From: Phallus indusiatus
Lineage: Eukaryota > Basidiomycota > Agaricomycetes > Phallales > Phallaceae
DNA length: 64,000 nt
Direction of reading: 5' to 3'
NCBI GenBank assembly: GCA_027605045.1
Contig: JAQFWX010000009.1
Location: forward strand, 496,001 to 560,000
Under the pieces are notes generated by a model. The model did not search any database. It was not told the origin of the DNA and was given only the letters and a program-made list of their open reading frames with translations. This document shows positions 10,140 through 25,888 of the stretch, piece after piece; the first letter of the stretch is position 1; each line of letters starts with the position of its first letter. Made by a program: the position numbers and the translations under genes.

Positions 10140-13100
10140 ATGGACATTTACTCCACCTCCTTCTCCTTACCCAATCATCCCTTCCTCCCTCCTTACGAGT
10201 ACCACAGAGATGCCTATGCCTATCTCCAGCAGCACCCGCCTTTGTCTCCTCCGAATTCCGCTCTTGATCATCAGCAACTCGTCGGCGACATTCCCCAGGA
10301 TGCAGTCCACAAACTCGTCACTCAGGCTATTACCACGCACGGCTGTATTATCAACTACACTCGCTCAGAGCGCGGCAAAGGCTGGAACTTTTATATCTCC
10401 GGTACATATCAGCAAGTCATGGCTGCACGTGGCATGATTATCCGTGAAGCACCCATAGCGGTTCGTTTTTTTTTCTTCTACTAATTCATCCTGGATGTCT
10501 CACTAATATTTTTTCTTTGTTTCACTACAACAACAACAGACTCGCATCACTATCAAAGTCGCTCGATCAGATTTACTCAATAATCCTGCTTCTTCGCCTA
10601 CCCTTAAGCCTGAAATTGCCCGTCGTTTGGATGAAGTGTCCGCTCAGCTCCATGTCAGCATCTCACTCGATAATACCTCGTCGACCCCTTCCCAGTCCGC
10701 ATTACGTCAGTCGAACGGTCTTTCTTCGACGAATGGCATGGGACTCCATCATGGTTCTTTCTTGGGTCTCGAAACCGAGCGCACATGCGAGCTCGTCATA
10801 CTTGGGACTCCGGATACGGTGGATGTGGCACGTGTCCGTCTGCTGGTCATACTTGACGAAATGGCAAGTGTCACTCCTTTTTAATTTTTTTTTTTTAAAT
10901 TCAGGTGAACTAAATTCCTTTCTTCTTTGGTAATAGTCTGGACTTCACGCGGAGACGGTTGAAATTGATCATAAACTCCAGCCTATTATTGCTGGTCGTA
11001 AACGACAATTTATACAGAGCATACAGGAAAAGACTGCTACCAATATTTACTTCCCAGCTCCCTTGCAAGGTCTTGCTGGTCCTTCCTGTCCTCCTCTCGA
11101 GTCCCCATCAGGTTCTGGGAAGTTGCGATCAAACAGCGATATTATATGGATTACCGGAGAATTTTTCAATGTTCAAAGAGCTCGAGATACACTTGTGCAG
11201 TCGTCTTTACAGACGGTAATTCTCTGTCTTGTTTGTTTTTTTGTGTTCGCGGTTTTCTGACTTTTTGTTGGTTGGTGAATTTTTAGGCCAAGGCTGTAAT
11301 ATCCCGCGAGGCACCTCTTGTACCGCGTAAATTGGATTGGATGATACTTGAGCGAATGGACGATTTAAAGACGTATATGCGCGATAATGGCACTTATATC
11401 AACTGTCCCCCCGTGGGAAGTCAGACCAGTCTCATTACTGTATTTGGGGATAACAAGATTCACATTCAACGAACTTTACGCTCTATTATGCAACTGGTAC
11501 CGTCTGCGCATCTATCCTGATTTATTTTATATATCTGACTTTGCTGTTTTTTTTTTCAAGGCTTGCGGATTTTATAGTGCCTCGTTTTGGCTGCTACCCA
11601 TACATTATAGCGTTTTGATTCCCACAACGATTAATCCACAACAGATGCCTGCGATCTTGAAAAGAGTTTCTATGCTTTCTGGTGCAGAGGTTGTATTCAA
11701 GAACAATTGTTTCGAGATGCACGGTTTGGATACTCAAGTCCGAACCGCCGTGAGTATGGTGATTGAGTTGGAGATAGTCAAAGTAATGTCGTTCGTTTTT
11801 AAGAACAATTCGGATTTACTTTAACCTTTTTTTTTCGCAGAATTTCCAACATGAAATACGCTTCCAGACTGAATTGGCCAACGAACATCGTGACTTTATC
11901 AGCGGAAAAAAGAACGGGAAGATTAACAAGATAATGCAGCTCACCAATGTCAAAATCAGATTTGAAACGTTCAACGATTTCAACTTCCTCATCGATCTAT
12001 CGGGTACCAATAGTGCTGCTTTGGCGGGTTTAACGATGTTACAAGAAGAGTTACCTGCTGAAGTATCGTTCCATGTTCCTGAGGCGTATCATAAGCGTAT
12101 TATCGGTGTTGGAGGAAGAAGTATTCAGCGCATTATGAAGAAGTATGGTGTTTATGTCAAGTTCAGCAATGCGGAGGAGTTTGCCGCGCTTGGTGGATAT
12201 GCGGATAATGAGGATAATGTTATTGCTCGTACTCCGGCCAAAAATGCGATGAATTTGGATCATTTGAAGCAATCTGTTTTGGAACTTGTTAGCCAGAAGG
12301 TGAGAGACTTCAGTCATTCGTTTTGTTTATATGTCCAGACGTCTAATATCTATATTCACAGGACAAGGATTTCATTCACGAGACTGTCTCTGTTCCACGC
12401 AAATATCACCGCACACTTTTGGGTGAAAAGAGCGTCTTTATCCATGATATTGAAAATAAAACAAATTCGAGGATTTGTTTCCCGGATAAAGAGACTGCTT
12501 TGGATATTATCGATATATACGGTCCGGAGAATCAAGTGCATATTGCTGCTTCTATGCTTTTGGTATGGGCATGTTTTTTTTTTTCGAAACGAAACAAGTT
12601 GTTGACCCAGTGATTTTATTAGGATCATGTTCCTTTTGAAGCGGATATGCTAGTGCCACCATCCTCTGAACTAGCACGAATGGTATCCTCGCCCGAATTC
12701 AGCGCATTCATCGAACAGGTTAAAGCCGAGCTGGACGTTGATATCATTACCCCTGTCGAAAGCATGATTTCCAATTCTTCTGGTAACGGAACCAACGGCG
12801 TTGGAAGCAGTAATAACAATAACAACAACGTCACAGCTGGTTCAGAACCATTGTTCTTCCGTATGCATTGTCAGAGAAGCAACAGTGATTCTGTCGCTAC
12901 GGCGAAGGAGATGCTGGAGAGTTTCCTTGCTAAGAAGAACGTGCAAGTTTATTCACGTCTTAATCCGACGGTTCACCGTCGGAGTGATTCCTTCGCGGAT
13001 GCATTTCCTCATTTCAATAGCAAGTTGCTTTCTAGTGGCGGCGGCGGCGGAGGTGGTATGTTTAGTTTTCTTTTTTTTTTTTTTCAGCACGAAGAGGTTT

Positions 13101-13957
13101 AAATTGATGTCAAATTTTTTCTTCCAGACTCGCCTGACTACGTTCGGAATGTGGAACTCGGTGGTTCTCCTGAGCATAGGAGGGTTCGACTTGCTACATC
13201 GACGCCAGATGTTAAAAGCTTGTTCCATAATTCGTCTCCGTATGTATACGGTCTACCCGAGCATGAAGAACAAGACGAGATGCGCGGCTACGGTGGCGAG
13301 TACTGGCCATCCCTTGGACCTCCTCCATTGGTATGTTTTTTTTACCTTCTCTATAATTAAGGGACGGTGGCTCTGAACGCGTTCTCTTTACAGCGATCAG
13401 GTGGTATCCCGGTTCATCGTTCACGCCATCGCGAAGATCCTGTCAAGCGCGGTTCTGACTCGTTATTGGATGCCAAGCTTAAAGAACAGCTGACGAAACC
13501 ACGATCTCTGACAAATAGAGCGCAGTCGCTTGATTTGACCCTTTCACTGTCGCGTATTTCTGAACAAGCTTCGAGGCTGCCTCCTCCGCCCTCGCCGACC
13601 GGCTCGACAGCGACTTCAAGTCCTACTTCCGTTACCGCTCCTCTTTTCCCGAGCGTGTACGCACCACCTAGTACGGGACTTGGAGGTGGACTCGTTGGGG
13701 GTGGTGTTCCCAGTCCAATGATGGGGAGTATTAATGTTGGAGGCAGCGCTGTTTCAGTTTCGTCTTCGGGTGGAGGCGGAACGACTGGTGTTATTGGGTC
13801 TCATAGACAGCAGGCTTCTCTGTCGTCGTTGCAGATGGCATCCTTGTCTCAACAACCTCCTTCTGCATCCGTTTCGTCTGCTGCTGCGGTTGCGTCGACG
13901 CAAGATCAAACTACTGCGGATGAGGTTGCGAGAGTCATTTCCAATCTGAGGTTGTAA
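10140..13957 (+). CDS. Multi-KH-domain RNA-binding protein
   Basis: About 1,050 residues, cytoplasmic RNA-binding by family analogy (BicC/vigilin-like KH repeats). Ten or so exons run in one frame after splicing. Several KH-like units are visible; the clearest has the signature FHVPEAYHKRIIGVGGRSIQ near 12070-12130, with G-V-G-G as the GxxG nucleic-acid loop, and others (HAETVEIDHKLQPIIAGRKR and FIHETVSVPRKYHRTLLGEK) lack a full GxxG. The C-terminal third is Ser/Gly/Pro-rich and probably disordered, with an (N)5 run at about 12812-12830 and a (G)6 run at 13038-13056. The intron at 10864-10936 begins GCAAGT, a GC-AG intron. The protein ends ISNLRL. Orthology to a named protein is not claimed. 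Confidence 0.85.
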
Positions 13958-15459
13958 AGTGCTCTGTCTCCTGTCGCATCGTTCCCGTCTCACCATACTT
14001 TGCTGCTGTTCTACTTCTCTTTCTCTCTCTCATCATTGTCAACCAACCATGGACGATACAAAAAAATGTGTATATTGAATCTTAACCTATTCTTCACTAC
14101 CCTCTATCCTTCTTTTCCCAGATGAAAGGCAGGCGTTTGTCGTCGTCGTCGTCGTTCATGCCTACAATCAAAAAATCTTATCGTATGGTCTTTTAACTCG
14201 ATTTCATTTTCGGCCTCTCCAGCAAAACTTCCGCGAAGTCATGGCGCCGCCCTCTCTCCCAATTTCCCACCTTTTCTTTTCGAAAATCTTCTTTCTTCCT
14301 TCTCGTCGGATCCGCGCCAAACCGAAAAAAAAAAGAACGCTTGCCGTTATTATGTTTTTCTTTTTGTATATATGTGGTATGGGCGAACTTGTATATGTGG
14401 AAAAGCAGAATCGTTATTCGATGCTCTTTCAATTCCCCCCCTCTTCTACCCTTCTTTCCATTTTCACCTCGCTGCCACTATCACCATTATCGTCGAATTT
14501 TTTTTTCGGGGCTCAGACACATTCTTCCGCTATCTCTGTTTCTCAATATGCGGCTTCTATCCATCACATCACCATTCACCATGACCAGCCTATGACCATA
14601 TGACCGAAAACCGGGAAGGAGGAAGAAGCAAACCTCGTCGTACTCATTGTCCGGCTATTCCTATCCTCCTATCTTGGCCTCTGAACGAAAATAACATCCG
14701 TTGATATTCCTTCCGCTTTCTTCTTTTTATTGCCACACAGATCACCGTTTTCTTTTGCTATATTCAAAATCCGTTTTTTTCCCGTTTTTCTCGACCAACT
14801 ACGACTGCTATTTCATCATCCACATCCGGGCGCGCTCGCACACACTACACACATACACACTACACATACACACCGCATCACATCCATGGACAATCCCATC
14901 ACGTTGATCTACTACTGTATTATTTCTTTCTCGTCTCGCGATCGACTTGTTTGGCTCATCTCCTTCAGTGGCTTTATATTGTCTCAGGAGCGAGATTCCC
15001 CATCTATCCTGTGGGTTCTCTTCTAGCGGTATAAACATCTACTATCAACGGTCAGGATAGCCGTACACAAAGGAGGATCGAACGCTTTCTAGAAAAGTCT
15101 CACTTCTTCTCTGCTATCTATTATCTTTTCTTCCCCTTTTTTCCGTCTGCTATCCTTTTTCTCTCCGTCTTTCTGTTTCTGTTTTCTTTCTTCTTTTCTT
15201 TCTTACTATTTTCTTTCTTCTTATTAAACTACCTATCCTATCATCTATCATTATCGAACAGAGAAACATTGTTGTACAATCGAAATGATTACTTTTTGTG
15301 TACATATCGATTGTGAAAAAGGAATTCTTGTTTAGATCAAGATAAAAATGACCCTTGGGCAACGTATATTGACTTATGCGCTCGCAACAAGTCCTAATTG
15401 GCGTTGGAGCATTTTAATGGATATGCATATTTTACATATGTAAATGGTTTGAGATTAGA
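13958..15459. other. Long pyrimidine-rich intergenic region
   Basis: 1.5 kb between the KH gene and the 3' end of AFG2. The plus strand is strongly T/C-rich with short CAC/CTT runs; small open frames exist but none has splice or family support. The first 200 bp are probably the 3' UTR of the KH gene. No other structure is seen. Confidence 0.5.
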
Positions 15460-18392
<2,933 letters not shown>

Positions 18393-18460
18393 TGTTCGAG
18401 GCGAGCTTCATGTCGTATGGGCCATTATTGTCGCGTTTTCGTGAGCGTCTAACACAAGCA
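18393..18460. promoter_or_regulatory. Compact bidirectional start region of AFG2 and GPI16
   Basis: The AFG2 ATG complement is at 18390-18392 and the first in-frame GPI16 ATGs are at 18410 and 18461. Both transcripts must start inside each other's coding region or share a minimal core here, so promoter elements overlap coding sequence. Confidence 0.5.
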
Positions 18461-20336
18461 ATGCTTCGACAATGCATTTTAGCCATTCTCCTCTTCGTTG
18501 TCCATGTTTCAGCCTCTGCTAATGAATATTTCGATGAAAACTTATACATAAAACCGCTCGACGACGGAAAAGTTTACACTCATTTCAAGTTCAGGACGCT
18601 GCTCGAAAATGCCGTGCCTCGACTACCGCACAGTCTCGGCGAAATGGATAAACGTACCAGTTTCCTGTTTGTTTTTCTTTCACTTTTATTAACTTAAACA
18701 GCTCAGCATTATGTCGTGTTTCCATTGACATTTGGTCAGATCCTTCGTCAATATGCAGTAACGGAGCTTCACCTCTCTCTTAATGCCGGAAAGTGGAACT
18801 ATGATAGATGGGGATATCCAAACGATTCAAGCGTTGGATCTGGTGCAGAGCTATGGGTATGGATGGGCGAAAATGAGACGTATACGTATGTTTTTCCTGG
18901 TGATTAAAAAAAAGGCTATTAGCAGCTTATTTATCATACTTCAGTTTTGATTCAAGATGGAAAGGTGTGCGCAATGCTCTCGCTGGTTTATTTTGCGCAT
19001 CATTAGGAGAGTTGGACGAGCGTCGTACAACATCCCCAACATATGCTTTTTATCCAGACGGAGATATCCCTCTTGGTCAGTCTCAATCGCGAAGAGTATA
19101 AATTACTTTGTTGAACACAGCTTTAGGTTTACCCCACCGGTTGGCGTACGCTTCACATCCGTCAGAACATGTATGCACGGAAAATCTGACCCCGTTCATC
19201 AAGCTTTTGCCATGTAAAGCTTATTCTGGAATCGCCGCGCTCCTGAACCCCCATAGACTTTTCGATGCTGACTGGCATGGAATAAGTATTCAAGCCTGGT
19301 GGGATGCAAAGACTGGTATCGAAGTTGAGTTAGGCGTTCAGGCCGTTTTTGACTCAATACGGCTCAATGGGAGAAAGGACAGAAGTGCGGAGCTTTTTTC
19401 GTTCTCTCTCTGACGGACATTCTAACGTTTAACACACAGGTTGGTCCTTCTCTCACTTGTTTGGAAAGAATATTCCCAGGCGATGTGCTGCTGCTAGAGA
19501 AAGTAAAATAAATATAGATCCACCACTATCACCTTTGGCTCTTTCACCTCCGCCCCATGATAACGTCGGCGAGTACAACGTTAATACAAGTAAGACCCAG
19601 AGTCCTGTACTCATGTATCAACACTAACCAACGTTGCATAGTTCAAGGTCCACTGGACATTGAGCTGAAGTTTCCTGAGGAAGCTTCATTTACCTATCGT
19701 ATGTATCCAAACACGTACAAAATCCAAAGCTAATAAGCTTCATTAGCTACAACAATAGAATCATCAATTCCACTTTCCATCATACGATCACATTCAGGCA
19801 CGTCCCAAGCCAGGGGTCGTATGCACGTCACTTTCACAAACATGCAAGATGTCCCACAACTGGTTACCTACCTCGAAACGCCTCCATGGATCATCAGTTT
19901 TTACCTACACACTCTCGTCATCCGAGTAAACGATGAAAAAGAGACAAGAGATGACATACTCCAATCTATTAATTATATACCCACCCAATCCAATAAGCCG
20001 ACCCTCTTCGAATCTATACTTCTTCTCCCACCTTCGAGCACTGTTCACATGACAATCGACTTTGACAAGACTTTCCTTCGCTACACAGAACATCCACCTG
20101 ATGCACAAAGAGGCTGGGATCTTCCATCCGCAGTGCTCATTCCCCACTTATCTAACACATCGGCGCACCTACCCCCACGAATGTATACGGGGACTTTACT
20201 CATCGATCTGGCTACACCAGACTTTAGCATGCCGTATAATGTCATCACTATGAGCGGTGCATTGATAGCTATGTTGTTTGGCAATGTTTTTAACCTTGTA
20301 ACCCGGGAGTTTGTAGCAATAAATCTTGATAAGTGA
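18461..20336 (+). CDS. GPI16: GPI transamidase subunit GPI16/PIG-T
   Basis: ER membrane subunit of the GPI transamidase that attaches GPI anchors to proteins. ATG 18461 is chosen because it gives a clean signal peptide (MLRQCILAILLFVVHVSASA) followed by NEYFDENLYIKPLDDGKVYT. ATG 18410 would add 17 residues of basic leader. Family blocks are HYVVFPLTFGQILRQYAVTE, LHLSLNAGKWNYDRWGYP, the AELWVWMGEN block, SEHVCTENLTPFIKLLPC, and SIQAWWDAKTGIEVELGVQAVF. The C-terminal part includes PPRMYTGTLLIDLATPDFSM and one membrane segment (VITMSGALIAMLFGNVFNLV). About nine introns, some exons under 60 nt (19651-19699). Lumenal domain with a single C-terminal TM, as in PIG-T. Confidence 0.9.
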
Positions 20337-22087
20337 ACAATATTTTTGTTACTCCTTCGTTCGACTGTATCCTACAATAAAAACCAGTCGTGCGGTCTTA
20401 TGCAAATACCACCCTCCGGCGAAATTGATAGGTTAAAGCATATTGTCCAAATGCGCCATTTTATCCACTACCAAACTAGTATGTATGGGCTCGCAACGCT
20501 CATCATTTTAAATTCGCAGATATATAAAAATTTTACATAAAATAAGTATTATTGTATGTATATTCCAAGTGCTACTTTCCCACAGTTGCATGGTGCAGGG
20601 CTAATCCACACCGCCTGCTATCTCAAGGTCGGGGACATAATACCAACCCGAATTGCTGGACAACGTAGGAGCTCTAGATCCTTCTACATGATCATTATTC
20701 ACTTAATCACCGGGCTGCGCTGGGTTTTGTGCCACACATCAGTGCCCATCAGTGCTAGTAACCGGCGACCACTGACGTTGATTCAGTGCAGAATTGTTTT
20801 ATCAAATATGTATTTCAAAAATACTTCATTTCCCCTGTTGCGCGCCGAGATAGATTTACTTGATTTGGCAGCTGGATCCTAGGTGAAAATTTCAAGATAT
20901 TTCGCTCTCGCTCGTAAAAATAGTGTTATGATGTTCTTAGTGACACTGCGGGTGAGTTAGTGGTATGCATTAATCGCTCGTAATTTACCGCCGTCGATAC
21001 TAACTCGTTCTGAGTCCTTCAGCAATGTATGCGCCTGACAATTCCCCTTTCTGTGAATCCGCGGATATACATACGCGTGTATCTGTGTGGTATGAAAGGA
21101 ACAAAACTTTATCAAAACCGAAAACGACGTTATTGTCACCCAAACTGGTCAATACTAGGCTCAGACCAATGAGAAATGTTTGCCACAGACAATAGCATCG
21201 ATCTTTTGGATCGGGACCATATTATAATATCAAATTAATTCCACCCGAGTTGATCCATTCGCTTAAGATTTATATTCAGACCTGTGGACAAACTGGGGAA
21301 TTAGAATCTACGCATTGTATTGGAATTTGAAACCACATGGATAATGGACAGTAATGGAATGGGCCAAAAATCATACACCAATACAGACGACGTCGTGACT
21401 TCCTTTTGAATCCTAGCTTTGGTATATGCTACCGATCCATAGATTAATTCCCCGCCGCCCCAATACCAGATGGTTATCAAACGAAATATTTCCATGCGTG
21501 CCGCTCTCTGAATTTCCGTGAGTTGGCCCGAGGATGGTTTGAATATTATATTATATTATATTCTATCATATATTATTAAAATAGAATAAAATGAAGACAG
21601 AAGTAGTCAGGGAGTCGCTCAACGGGTTCTCGCCGTATTGGTGGTGACATGATATATCCAGGGATATCCTAATGTAAAGCCTGGTGCAAGAATTCGAAGA
21701 AGATAATTTTGACTTGCATCGATTTATGTCCAAAACCAATCCCATTGTTCCTTCCAGCTTCTGAATGATCTAGCGACAGGGCATCTTCAAGTTGGTTCCT
21801 GCGATTTATTAGCAGTCTTAGCAGTCGAGCCGGTCTAAACATGGCACCGCCACAGCCGTGATACTTTTTATTCAGGCCAACTGTTCAACTGTCCAAGCAT
21901 GAAGATTTGGTCAATTTGCGCCGAAAAAAAATAATTTCTGTCACATTTTCACCGTGAACTTCGAGGAGTCGACTTGTGGCGTAGCGCATATACAATGTCT
22001 AGGCTCTTAAGGCTTACACAGCTGTCGTTTTCAATAATTCCCATAAATTTGGTGCATATTTTGCAAAAGACCTACCTACAAATCATT
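20337..22087. other. Intergenic region, no gene supported
   Basis: 1.75 kb. A 108-codon open frame at 20556-20882 (+) has no family resemblance or splicing context and is not called. An AT-rich simple tract lies at about 21540-21595. The last few hundred bases are the likely promoter of the forkhead-like gene. Confidence 0.5.
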
Positions 22088-23214
22088 ATGTCCTCAGCTA
22101 GTTCGAGCAGCATTTCTTTTATCCATGTCGCACGTCAACAGTATCGACCTATATTACCCACTTCTTCGCCTAGACTACCTAACCTGGTATATCATCAGTC
22201 GAGTGGAGACGGCTCGTTTTCGAACGTCAAAGATCCTCCCAAACCAAAAAGCTGTAGAATTACAAAACCGGTTTATCATCCTCCGCATTCGCATGAAGAA
22301 TTCAAGCAAATGAATCAAGATGAACGTGAGCTGACCAGTTTCGAATTTTCGTTTGCTGAAGGATAGTAACTAAGTATCATAACAGAGAATAATGGCGAAA
22401 GACTAGGTTTGGATTCAATTTCGACAATTGCCACGATCATGGCACAAAAGAATTCGGTTCGCAAGCATCCTTGGAAAAAATTGCTCAAAGCAGCAATTTT
22501 AGAGTCCCCCAGACAAAGCCTGACGCTAGATGAAATTAGGAATGCGCTGAGGGCTCGGTTTCCTTCCATGGAGGCTAAAATACGAAATGGTGTGAGTATG
22601 CGGTTGCTGGAATCCTCCAACTTTGAACAAGGCTAATCATAAATCAACCATGATGTTACTATTGTAGAATGAGATCAGACACACCCTTTCGTATCACAAG
22701 GAATTCAGTCTCAAAGTTCGAACAGTCTTCTAAAGTTTCAGCTCTGATGAAGATTAGCATCTGATCTCAGTTCTAGGACCATCGTTGGTCTTATACACCT
22801 CGGCCCACTAGCCTAAAACGGAACGCAAGCGCGAATAGATTCAAAGCAACATCCAACAAGGTATTTCTGTGACTGGCCCGCGATACAACCAAGGTCTCAA
22901 TCATTCATAGATAGATTTGAACGAATGGTCAATCCTCGAAGTTCTTCCGGTCAAGTCTCATATTCCTCAAACGCCGGTGGAAGATAACCGAGTCTTCGTT
23001 AAACTCCCTAGTTTCCACGAATTGGTGTCCACGATAGAACGGTGGCATCGACAAGGATATGACGACCCGAGTATGCATTTTTTTGTGTATTAAAACAAGT
23101 TTGAGTTTCTTGCCGTTTTCATTCATAAATTGTATATCCATTTTCTTTTTCGATCTGAACTCAACAGCAATCTTCTATCCCCTTTCCTTCGGACTATTCC
23201 ATGTACAGGAGTAG
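22088..23214 (+). CDS. Forkhead-like winged-helix protein
   Basis: Putative nuclear transcription factor. Proposed exons are 22088-22325, 22386-22591, 22674-22724, 22777-22860, 22911-23070 and 23168-23214, giving about 261 residues. The forkhead core reads KHPWKKLLKAAILESPRQSL (helix 1), TLDEIRNALRARFP (helix 2), then IRNG-IRHTLSYHKEFSL, which matches the recognition helix consensus with R-H-x-L-S. A wing-like DHRWSYTPRPTSLKRN follows, and then a novel C-terminal region. Reading through exon 3 stops at 22733, giving a truncated alternative. The donor at 22725 (GTCTTC) is poor, so exon 3-4 joining is the weakest step. The start could be upstream (21995). The last intron is also uncertain; without it the stop is at about 23092. 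Confidence 0.68.
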
Positions 23215-23632
23215 TAGTGTATTCCAGTAAAAGATTATCGCTTTTGACTTCAAGAGTAACCTCCACTCAGTTTGCATGTGATATCGCGTGACGCTCGCCT
23301 ATCAAATGGAAATGACAGATAAGATAACAAGATCAGCGCCGCCGGAGACCGATTGGCAGCCGGAGCCGACTCGCAAAAGCAACCGCATCGAACGGTATAA
23401 GTGGTTACTGAAAGAAAGCTAAAATCTTTGCAAGGAAGGTAAAGTTGACGGTTATAGTTACTCCGAGTTATTGTGTTGGCTAACTGGCGAGACAGAACTC
23501 GTGTTCCCAGGGTTTGAGAAAGAAGACAAAGACTTTGACTCCGCGTTACTGATCGTCCTTTCTCCTGCACCACTTCAGAGCAACAGCTTCATCAGTGCGC
23601 GTGTACTTTGAAAACGTTGTGTCTGTTTTAAG
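23215..23632. other. Intergenic region upstream of the HMG-box gene
   Basis: 418 bp with no supported gene; probable promoter and 5' UTR of the HMG-box gene. Confidence 0.45.
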
Positions 23633-25180
23633 ATGGTTGTCTCCAGTACCTGGGAGTCGAGTATGTATCCGCAATACCCATCCGTCGACTTGTCATGTGG
23701 TTACGGAGATTTCGATCAATTCGTCAATCCACTTGATTCAACAATAACACAATACGGAAAAACCCTAGAACAAAACCCTGCCCTGATTGACTTCTCATCT
23801 TCGTCTTTGGCCTTCGGTCCACCTACAGGAAGCTTAGGTCCGGCTTTGACCATCCCCTCATATCCGTCTGCCAGCCTTAGTCCAGGTGGAAACCCGAAGC
23901 CCAATGATGTAGATTTTCATCCGCCCCCTACTCCGTTGCCCACATTTCACAACCGCAAGCGTCCTAAAGGTTATATCACCCGCCCTCCAAATGCATTCCT
24001 GCTCTATCGCTCCGATTTTTTGAAGAAGGGTAAAATCCCCAAAGAAGCGGAGTCGAGGCAGCAAAACTTGTCTCGCGTCGTTGCTGAATGCTGGAAACGT
24101 CTCGATACCAAAGAAAGAGAGTATTGGTATAATCTTGCGAAAGAAAAAGCCGAAGAACACGCGAAAAAATTTCCCGATTACGTTTATCAACCGGTTCGTC
24201 GCGGATGCGTTTCCAAAAGACGACAAAGGGAGACGAAAGAAGAGACAGAAGTACACTGTGAAGAGTTACGCAAGACTTATCTTCCAGAAACAAACAAAGT
24301 TTCTCTGGCCAAGTCGCCGGAACCGAGCAAGAAACGTAAAGCGCGTGCAAAGAAGAAAGTAGAACCGAAACTTGAGGCGATTGCTTTAGGATCTTTGGAT
24401 TCTAGTTTGCCAGCCATTTCTCTCGCTGATCCCGCCTTAACTGGCCCGTTGATAGCGCCTTCCGATTCCGATCAACACACGTTAGAGGCGTTCCATCAAA
24501 CCGCGATACAAGAAGTTTCTTCCTCTGAGAATTTGCATTATCCAGAACAAGAGTTTAGTAACGATCAATTCTCCACGTATCACGACGAGTATGGCAGTAC
24601 TCTGGGTAGCGGCGACATAGCACACGCTGGGTTCCAGATTCCCAAACTTTCTCCCGCCATTGCGACTGCTGCCAGCCAGCTTCAAGCCAGGTTTATCCAC
24701 GATAAAGCGGCAGGAATGGCCACTACGGTAAGGGGTCCACGTGTTGTTTTCTCATGAGATAAAGAAGTCTGACTTTATCGCGTGTAGACAGCGATGTTCG
24801 ACGCCCAGTATGTTGACCCATCTGGTTTCAACGTGCAGCCCCAATTCCTTCCACCTGTACAACCCCAAACTCAACCTTCCCTGAGCGACACCGTTTACTT
24901 CAGTACGGATATGTTTGAGAGGTTTGTCGGAACCGCCTCCTATGCTCAGTTCCTACAACCAGCATTCCACTCCTCCGGAAGCATGGCTCACGTAAATCGT
25001 GCTACGAACCTCCCAGTCGTCATTCAGGTGCTGGAAGGACCCCTTGTTGGTCCACATCTGAATTCCATGGAGGGTGACGATACCTTCGACAGATTCAATC
25101 TGTCCAATAACTTGGAGGGGAATGTATCATCACAACTCGAATGGTTCAACAATTATGTTCCTTCTTATACGAGCGGATAA
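23633..25180 (+). CDS. MATA-type HMG-box transcription factor
   Basis: Nuclear sequence-specific HMG-box protein of about 495 residues. Two exons (23633-24727 and 24788-25180) are joined by a GT-AG intron. The HMG box spans about residues 115-190: YITRPPNAFLLYRSDFLKK, then QQNLSRVVAECWKRLDTKER and EYWYNLAKEKAEEHAKKFPD, ending YVYQPVRR. The N-x-F-L-Y-R pattern places it in the MATA/Ste11-like class rather than the HMGB class. A basic nuclear-localisation-like cluster (SKKRKARAKKK) lies near residue 235. The rest is Ser/Pro/Gln-rich. In basidiomycetes such proteins often act in pheromone response or development; that role is inference here. It directly follows the forkhead-like gene in the same direction. 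Confidence 0.88.
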
Positions 25181-25888
25181 AAGGTCCGGAAAGAATGCTT
25201 CACCACCTAAAAACGTCGGTTAAACCAAATCAGCACTGGTGAAGAAAACATACTTGCTTTGTTGTGAAGATCTTGAGTTCAAATCCAAACGTCTGCGCTG
25301 GCTGAGGTTTCAACGTCGAATAGTAATCAATATGAGTTAATCTTCAAGTATAATCAACCGATTCTGTCTCTCTTTTTCTTCTTGTTGCTGCCACAAATCG
25401 TCTAACGATTGTTTAGACAAAGTATGAATGAAATTATTTAAATAGATGAATGGGAGCCATACTCATGATTCTTCGCTAGGAATAATAGGATTATTAAAAT
25501 GACCTTGAAGTATAATAGCATGGTACTACTCTAATAGATCAATAAATATTCAGAAACTAGCGAGCGAGCGAGACTGACTGTTCAACGGTAACGTTTGGGA
25601 CATAACACGGCGAAGTTTATGAGCAGATTCGTTTCTGAATTTGACATGTTTGAAGCACGACGGGCAAAATCAACGTTGTAGAATGCGTGGATTGATAGGA
25701 CGATAATCGACAAAAGATAGGGAGGAGGTGAAGAAAATGACGCTGGCGACGGTGCGGGTATGACTTGGCGCTTGCTTACAACTCTACTAGCAATTTGAAA
25801 GGAAACTTGAAAACAGCCTTGAACCAAATAATTATTAGACAGTGACACCTTTGAAAGATTCTATTTTGAGACACAGTTTATATACATT
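25181..25888. other. Intergenic region between convergent genes
   Basis: 708 bp between the HMG-box gene and the carboxylesterase 3' end. AT-rich 3' flanking sequence; an 88-codon minus-strand open frame at 25582-25848 has no support and is not called. Confidence 0.5.

Noticed and set aside
14193..15362. Short open frames in the pyrimidine-rich spacer as genes
   Set aside because: They are products of low-complexity sequence (Phe/Leu/Ser-rich) with no splice or family support.
20556..20882. 108-codon open frame as a gene
   Set aside because: No recognisable domain, no splice-site context and amino-acid composition like random translation.
22088..25180. An A mating-type or ascomycete-type MAT locus
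   Set aside because: No homeodomain pair is present; HMG-box genes of this class occur outside mating loci in basidiomycetes.
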